This document shows positions 20,497 to 24,091 of a DNA stretch of 24,091 nucleotides, in pieces; position 1 is the first letter of the stretch, and each line of letters starts with the position of its first letter. This stretch comes from Parcubacteria group bacterium (GTDB lineage: Bacteria; Patescibacteriota; Minisyncoccia; UBA6257; JACRHY01), in NCBI GenBank assembly GCA_016215765.1, contig JACRHY010000024.1, positions 1 to 24,091 on the forward strand. The letters run 5' to 3'. The notes beneath the pieces are model-generated. The model was not told the DNA's origin. It saw nothing but the letters and a program-made list of their open reading frames with translations, and did not search any database. Both the position numbers and the translations under genes were made by a program.

Positions 20497-22112
20497 TCGC
20501 GATAAGTTTTTTTGGCGTTTTATACGCCGCTTTGATTTTAGGTCTTTATAATCTTCAGCTTGAAAAGGGGGATTATTATTCCGCGCGGGCGGCTTCCCAA
20601 AACCAATCGGCCGATATTCTGGAATCAAAGCGAGGCAAAATTTATTTCACCGGTCGGAACGGAAATCTAATTCCGGCGGCGATCAACAAGGAATTTTCTT
20701 CTATTTTTGCCGTTCCCGACGAAATCGCGGATAAAAAGGGGGCGGCGGAAATTCTTTCGCCCATCGCGGGAATTGAGGCGGACAGATTGCTGAAAATGTT
20801 TGATAAAAAAGGTGATCTTTACGAATTGCTGGTCAAAAAAGCGGCTCCGGAACAAATTACGGCTGTGAAAAAGTCGGGCGTTGGAGGAATTTATATTGAC
20901 GGCCGAATGATGCGCCACTATCCGATGGCCGGTTCCGCGTCCCAACTGCTGGGTTTTGTCGGCGCCAGCGCCGATGACGAAAAAATGGCCGGCCGTTATG
21001 GCGTTGAGCTTTTTTACGACGAGCGGCTCTCCGGAAAACAGGGGGATACGGTCGGCGATAAAATTAAAAACATTGATTACGGCGAAGACGTCGTTTTGAC
21101 CGTTGATCGCAATCTGCAAAACGAATCGGAAAAAATTCTGGCCGGATTGACGGAAAAATTTGAAGCCGAAGGAGGAACCGTCATTATTGAAGATCCGAAA
21201 ACGGGAAAAATTCTGGCGATGGCCGGCAATCCCGCCTTTGATTTGAATAATTATGACAAGTCAAACGTCAAGCTGTTTTTAAATCCGGCGGCGCAAAAAA
21301 TTTATGAACCCGGATCCGTTTTTAAAGTCGTTACCATGGCGTCCGGCCTGGACGCCGGAAAGATAACCCCCGACACCGCCTATTACGATAACGGCGAATT
21401 GACCATAAACGGCCGTACCATCAAAAACTGGGATCTTAAGGCGCACGGAAAACTGACGATGACCGGCGTTATTGAGGGCTCGGTCAACACCGGCGCCGTT
21501 TTCGCCGAGCGTCGCCTCGGTCACGATCTTTTTTACGATTATTTGAAAAAATTCGGTTTTGAAGAAAAAACGGGCGTTGATTTACCCGGTGAACTGAACG
21601 GCAGTTTGAAAAATCTTAAAGAAAGCGCGCGCGACATCAATTTCGCCACCGCTTCTTTCGGGCAGGGCGTTTCCGTTACCCCGCTTCAATTGATCAACGC
21701 CGTTGCGGTTATCGCCAACGGCGGGGTGCTGATGCGGCCGTACGTTAACGCCTCGCTTGAGCCGATGGTTATCCGCCGCGTCGTCGGCGAAGAAGCGGCC
21801 CGGCAAACGGCGGCGATGATGGAATCGGCCGTGGAAAAAGCGAAAATCGCCGCCATTCCGAATTATCGCGTAGCCGGCAAGACGGGGACGGCCCAGATTC
21901 CCGACTTTACAAAAGGCGGATACTCGGATAGTTTTATCCATACTTTTGTCGGTTTCGCGCCCGTGTCCAGTCCCCGATTTATCATCTTGATAAAACTTGA
22001 TAAGCCGCGGGCGACGCTTGCCGGAATGACGGTCGTGCCGGCTTTCAAAGAGCTTGCCCAGTTTGTTTTGAATTATTACGGCGTTCCGCCGGATAATCTG
22101 ATCGTTGATTAA
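20478..22112 (+). CDS. ftsI: Peptidoglycan transpeptidase FtsI/PBP2-type
   Basis: This class B penicillin-binding protein cross-links septal peptidoglycan. The ATG at 20478 is chosen because the membrane anchor (VRFIIAISFFGVLYAALIL) begins right after it. The GTG at 20421 would add 19 polar residues with no family support. With this start it has 544 residues. The dimerisation domain contains SKRGKIYFTGRNGNLIP, then the transpeptidase motifs SVFK (Ser280, Lys283), SVN (335-337) and KTGT (468-471). DLPGELNG and ATASFGQGVSVTPLQL are also typical. It overlaps ftsL by 19 bases and precedes murF by one base. Confidence 0.95.
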   Translation: MGVRFIIAISFFGVLYAALILGLYNLQLEKGDYYSARAASQNQSADILESKRGKIYFTGRNGNLIPAAINKEFSSIFAVPDEIADKKGAAEILSPIAGIEADRLLKMFDKKGDLYELLVKKAAPEQITAVKKSGVGGIYIDGRMMRHYPMAGSASQLLGFVGASADDEKMAGRYGVELFYDERLSGKQGDTVGDKIKNIDYGEDVVLTVDRNLQNESEKILAGLTEKFEAEGGTVIIEDPKTGKILAMAGNPAFDLNNYDKSNVKLFLNPAAQKIYEPGSVFKVVTMASGLDAGKITPDTAYYDNGELTINGRTIKNWDLKAHGKLTMTGVIEGSVNTGAVFAERRLGHDLFYDYLKKFGFEEKTGVDLPGELNGSLKNLKESARDINFATASFGQGVSVTPLQLINAVAVIANGGVLMRPYVNASLEPMVIRRVVGEEAARQTAAMMESAVEKAKIAAIPNYRVAGKTGTAQIPDFTKGGYSDSFIHTFVGFAPVSSPRFIILIKLDKPRATLAGMTVVPAFKELAQFVLNYYGVPPDNLIVD

Positions 22113-22113
22113 A

Positions 22114-23355
22114 ATGAACGGAATCCTCGTCAATATTCTGAAAAAAACAATCAAATATCTCGCCGCGAAAACGGCGGAAAAATTTGATCCGGAAATTATC
22201 GCTATTACCGGAACGGTTGGAAAAACATCCGTTAAGGAAGCGGTATTTGCGGTGGCGAAAGCGGCGAAAACGGCGCGCGCGTCTGCCGGCAATTTCAATA
22301 ACGAAATAGGCGCGCCGTTGACGATTTTGAGCGATTCCGAAACCGCCGGCGGAAAATTGTTCTGGTGCAAAACAATTCTTTTTTCGGCCGTCCGATTGTT
22401 GTTTCCCCGCCGCTGGTTCGGATATCCGGAAGCGCTGATTTTGGAATACGCCGCCGACAAGCCGGGAGACATAAAGTATCTTCTGGAAATCGCCCGGCCG
22501 AAAATCGGCATCGTTACCGCCATCGGCGAAATCCCGCCGCATGTTGAATTTTACAGCGGACCGGATGCCGTAGCGCGCGAAAAGGCCAAGTTGGTTGAGG
22601 ACATTCCCGTTTCCGGCTTTGCCGTTCTCAACTTTGACGATGAAGCGGTGATGGACATGAGAGAGCGGACCCGCGCCAAAATAATGACTTTCGGTTTCGG
22701 CGAGGGGAGTGACGTCCGCGTCTCCGCTTTTGAAAATCGGTCGGAAAACGGCGCTCCCGAGGGAATTTCTTTTAAACTGGAATACGGGGGAAGTTTCGTG
22801 CCGGCGCGGCTGGACGGCGTTTTCGGAAAAGCGCACGCGTATTCCGCCGCCGCCGCCGCCTGCGTCGGTTTGATTTCGGGGCTGAATCTGGTTAAAATTT
22901 CCGAAGCTCTGCTGAATTACCGTTCTCCGAAAGGACGAATGGCGATTTTAAACGGGATAAAGGGCTCGTTTATTATTGACGACAGCTACAACGCTTCTCC
23001 GCTTTCCGTGCATTCTGCTCTGGACGCGTTGAAGGGATTAAAAACGGAAAGAAAAATTGCCGTTCTCGGCGATATGCTGGAAATAGGAAAGTATTCGCCG
23101 GAAGCGCATGAAGCAATCGGCCGATTGGCGGCCAAATCCGCCGACATTCTCGTCACCGTCGGCGCGGCGGCGAAAATTATCGCCGAATCCGCCGTCAAAG
23201 CCGGAATGCCGAAAAAAAACATTTTCTCTTTTGACGAGGCGGAAGAAGCGGGACGGGCGGTTCAGAACCTTATTCAACCGAAAGACGTCGTGCTGGTAAA
23301 AGCGTCCCGCGCGATCGGTTTGGAAAAGGTGGTGGAAGAGATTAAGCTGGTATAG
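22114..23355 (+). CDS. murF: MurF-like Mur ligase lacking the N-terminal domain
   Basis: The closest match is UDP-MurNAc-tripeptide:D-Ala-D-Ala ligase, the last cytoplasmic step in the peptidoglycan precursor. The ATP loop ITGTVGKTSVKE is at 31-42, followed by SAGNFNNEIGAPLTIL (57-72), the acidic LEYAADKPGDIKYL, and the C-terminal-domain motifs DDSYNASPLSVHSAL and VLGDMLEIG. The 413-residue protein has its ATP loop near residue 31; in E. coli MurF it follows a UDP-substrate domain of roughly 100 residues. That domain is absent here. The ATG at 22114 is chosen over the upstream TTG at 22105. The adjacent genes mraY, murD, ftsW and murG do not follow. Confidence 0.88.
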   Translation: MNGILVNILKKTIKYLAAKTAEKFDPEIIAITGTVGKTSVKEAVFAVAKAAKTARASAGNFNNEIGAPLTILSDSETAGGKLFWCKTILFSAVRLLFPRRWFGYPEALILEYAADKPGDIKYLLEIARPKIGIVTAIGEIPPHVEFYSGPDAVAREKAKLVEDIPVSGFAVLNFDDEAVMDMRERTRAKIMTFGFGEGSDVRVSAFENRSENGAPEGISFKLEYGGSFVPARLDGVFGKAHAYSAAAAACVGLISGLNLVKISEALLNYRSPKGRMAILNGIKGSFIIDDSYNASPLSVHSALDALKGLKTERKIAVLGDMLEIGKYSPEAHEAIGRLAAKSADILVTVGAAAKIIAESAVKAGMPKKNIFSFDEAEEAGRAVQNLIQPKDVVLVKASRAIGLEKVVEEIKLV

Positions 23356-23361
23356 GAGAAC

Positions 23362-23402
23362 AGGATTCAAACTATCGTCAAATTAACGCTAGTTTGAATC
23401 CT
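23362..23402. repeat. 13-base perfect inverted repeat between murF and tRNA-Glu
   Basis: AGGATTCAAACTA (23362-23374) pairs perfectly with TAGTTTGAATCCT (23390-23402) around a 15-base AT-rich loop. No T-run follows. It could be a 3'-end structure of the dcw transcript, a processing signal ahead of the tRNA, or a recombination remnant. Confidence 0.6.
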
Positions 23403-23410
23403 CTCCCAGC

Positions 23411-23486
23411 GCCCCTATCGTCTAGTGGCCCAGGACGCGGCGTTCTCAGCGCCGAAACCGGGGTTCGATTCCCCGTGGGGGCACCA
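23411..23486 (+). tRNA. tRNA-Glu (anticodon CTC)
   Basis: The acceptor GCCCCTA pairs with TGGGGGC (one T-G), the anticodon stem CGGCG/CGCCG encloses TTCTCAG with anticodon CTC at 23445-23447, and the T-arm is CGGGG-TTCGATT-CCCCG. The encoded CCA is at 23484-23486. The D-region TCGTCTAGTGGCCCAGGAC is typical of tRNA-Glu. Confidence 0.95.
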
Positions 23487-23514
23487 AAACTAACTTTGTC
23501 GGATTTTGCCCTAG

Positions 23515-23892
23515 CGACGATATCTAACGCGCGGAAGTAGTGCGCGGGACAAAATACTAACTGCGGTACGCATACTCCTTGCCGATGAGTCTGTACAGAT
23601 ACGCAATCGTGCTCGGCAGGCACTTCGCCGATACATCAACGATCCAGTCTGTCCTTCGTATGTGCGCAAACACGTTTTGGAGTTCTTTGAGCGCGAACAG
23701 GACTTTCGCACGTACCTTACGCACCCAACGCTCAATCTACCAACTACCACGAGCGCTATGGAATCAACGGGGCGGCTCATACGCAAAGCAACACGCACCG
23801 CGCGGACACCGGAGTCACTTTGCTCGCGTACTTTTGCGTTTCTTAGACTCAAACGATCAATAGTTTGCAACGGATGTGATACACCAAATTAA
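23515..23892 (+). pseudogene. 5'-truncated transposase remnant
   Basis: An open frame without a proper start runs from after a TAG at 23512 to TAA at 23890-23892 (125 codons). It begins RRYLTRGSSARDKILTAVRI and contains THPTLNLPTTTSAMESTGRL, where the TTxxxxE pattern resembles the region around the last catalytic Glu of DDE transposases. A GTG at 23662 could only start a shorter fragment. It starts 28 bases after tRNA-Glu, and codon use differs from the neighbours (many ACG, CGC and ATA). Residues LSDFALATISN in a different frame just upstream may be the shifted continuation. It looks like the decayed C-terminal end of an insertion sequence. Confidence 0.6.
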
Positions 23893-23953
23893 TTAGAACA
23901 TCCCAAATTTTTGGTTTTGGTTCCGCCGATTCCTATTGAAAGAAATCATAATT

Positions 23954-24003
23954 TTTGATAGTATGATAATGAAAGTATACCAAATCACTTTAATACTATC
24001 AAA
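23954..24003. promoter_or_regulatory. Promoter/operator region of the XRE regulator
   Basis: TTTGATAGTAT (23954-23964) and ATACTATCAAA (23993-24003) form a perfect 11-base inverted repeat with centres 39 bases apart, and a GTATAC palindrome lies between (23975-23980). A possible promoter is TTGAAA (23936-23941), 17 bases, TAGTAT (23959-23964); the -10 would then lie inside the left arm. This is suited to autorepression by the downstream helix-turn-helix protein. Confidence 0.5.
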
Positions 24004-24014
24004 TTAGTGAAACT

Positions 24015-24091
24015 ATGGCAACCAAAATTAACATTGGCGAAAACGTCAAGAAACGCCGGACAAGATTTGGGCTTTCGCAAGAGGATTTTGC
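24015..24091 (+). CDS. XRE-family helix-turn-helix regulator (partial, cut by window end)
   Basis: Only 25 complete codons are present: MATKINIGENV, then KKRRTRFGLSQEDF. The IGENVKKRRTRFGLSQEDF pattern is the first helix and start of the second helix of the XRE/Cro fold. No ribosome site precedes the ATG. The dyad and palindromes upstream suggest autoregulation. It may belong to a restriction, toxin-antitoxin or other mobile module continuing beyond the window. Confidence 0.8.
   Translation, partial: MATKINIGENVKKRRTRFGLSQEDF

Noticed and set aside
22045..22836. Minus-strand ORF of 263 codons
   Set aside because: It is antisense to the ftsI/murF junction, both of which carry complete catalytic motifs.
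23378..23623. Minus-strand ORF of 81 codons containing GAPTGNRTPVSALRTPRPGP
   Set aside because: It is antisense to tRNA-Glu; this peptide is a familiar artefact of translating the complement of a tRNA gene.

Overview
The window looks like chromosomal DNA of a Candidate Phyla Radiation (Patescibacteria) bacterium, most likely a Parcubacteria-type lineage. This is inferred from gene style and content, not from a phylogeny. Pointers are tight packing on one strand, a very large secreted propeller/fibronectin-III protein, a minimal mraZ-rsmH-ftsL-ftsI-murF division and wall cluster, palindromic and AT-rich intergenic repeats, and several genes whose -10 box sits 7-11 bases before the ATG (probably leaderless mRNAs). 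TGA ends several genes, so the TGA-to-glycine recoding of Gracilibacteria/Absconditabacteria does not apply. All supported genes are on the + strand.

Left part (1-4020): an MltB-like lytic transglycosylase overlaps a DUF2384 (Xre/MbcA/ParS toxin-binding) protein. A 95-residue unknown gene follows, then an intergenic stretch with a pair of related hairpins, a phage-type metallophosphoesterase, and a RelE/ParE-type toxin-antitoxin pair with clustered operator-like half-sites. Three of these genes have strong Shine-Dalgarno sites, unlike most of the window, which suggests an accessory region.

Centre (4056-13344): one apparent operon encodes a 2082-residue secreted protein (propeller blades, an inserted discoidin domain, about eight FN3 modules), a stand-alone CheY-like receiver, an ABC ATPase with an unusual 200-residue C-terminal extension, and a MacB/FtsX permease. 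Junctions are ATGA overlap, 11-base gap and TAAATG. This is the best candidate here for an undescribed system: a surface protein tied to a transporter and a signalling domain.

Housekeeping block (13356-18392): pcm, an L10-leader attenuator with a 17-codon upstream ORF, rplJ-rplL, tRNA-Val(CAC), a SLC30A9-like CDF transporter, a 24-cysteine secreted protein and a SAM methyltransferase.

Right part (18393-24091): a long palindromic repeat, the dcw promoter with 10-bp-phased MraZ boxes, then mraZ, rsmH, ftsL, ftsI and a murF-like ligase lacking the usual N-terminal domain. The cluster is followed by tRNA-Glu(CTC), a decayed transposase and the start of an XRE regulator.
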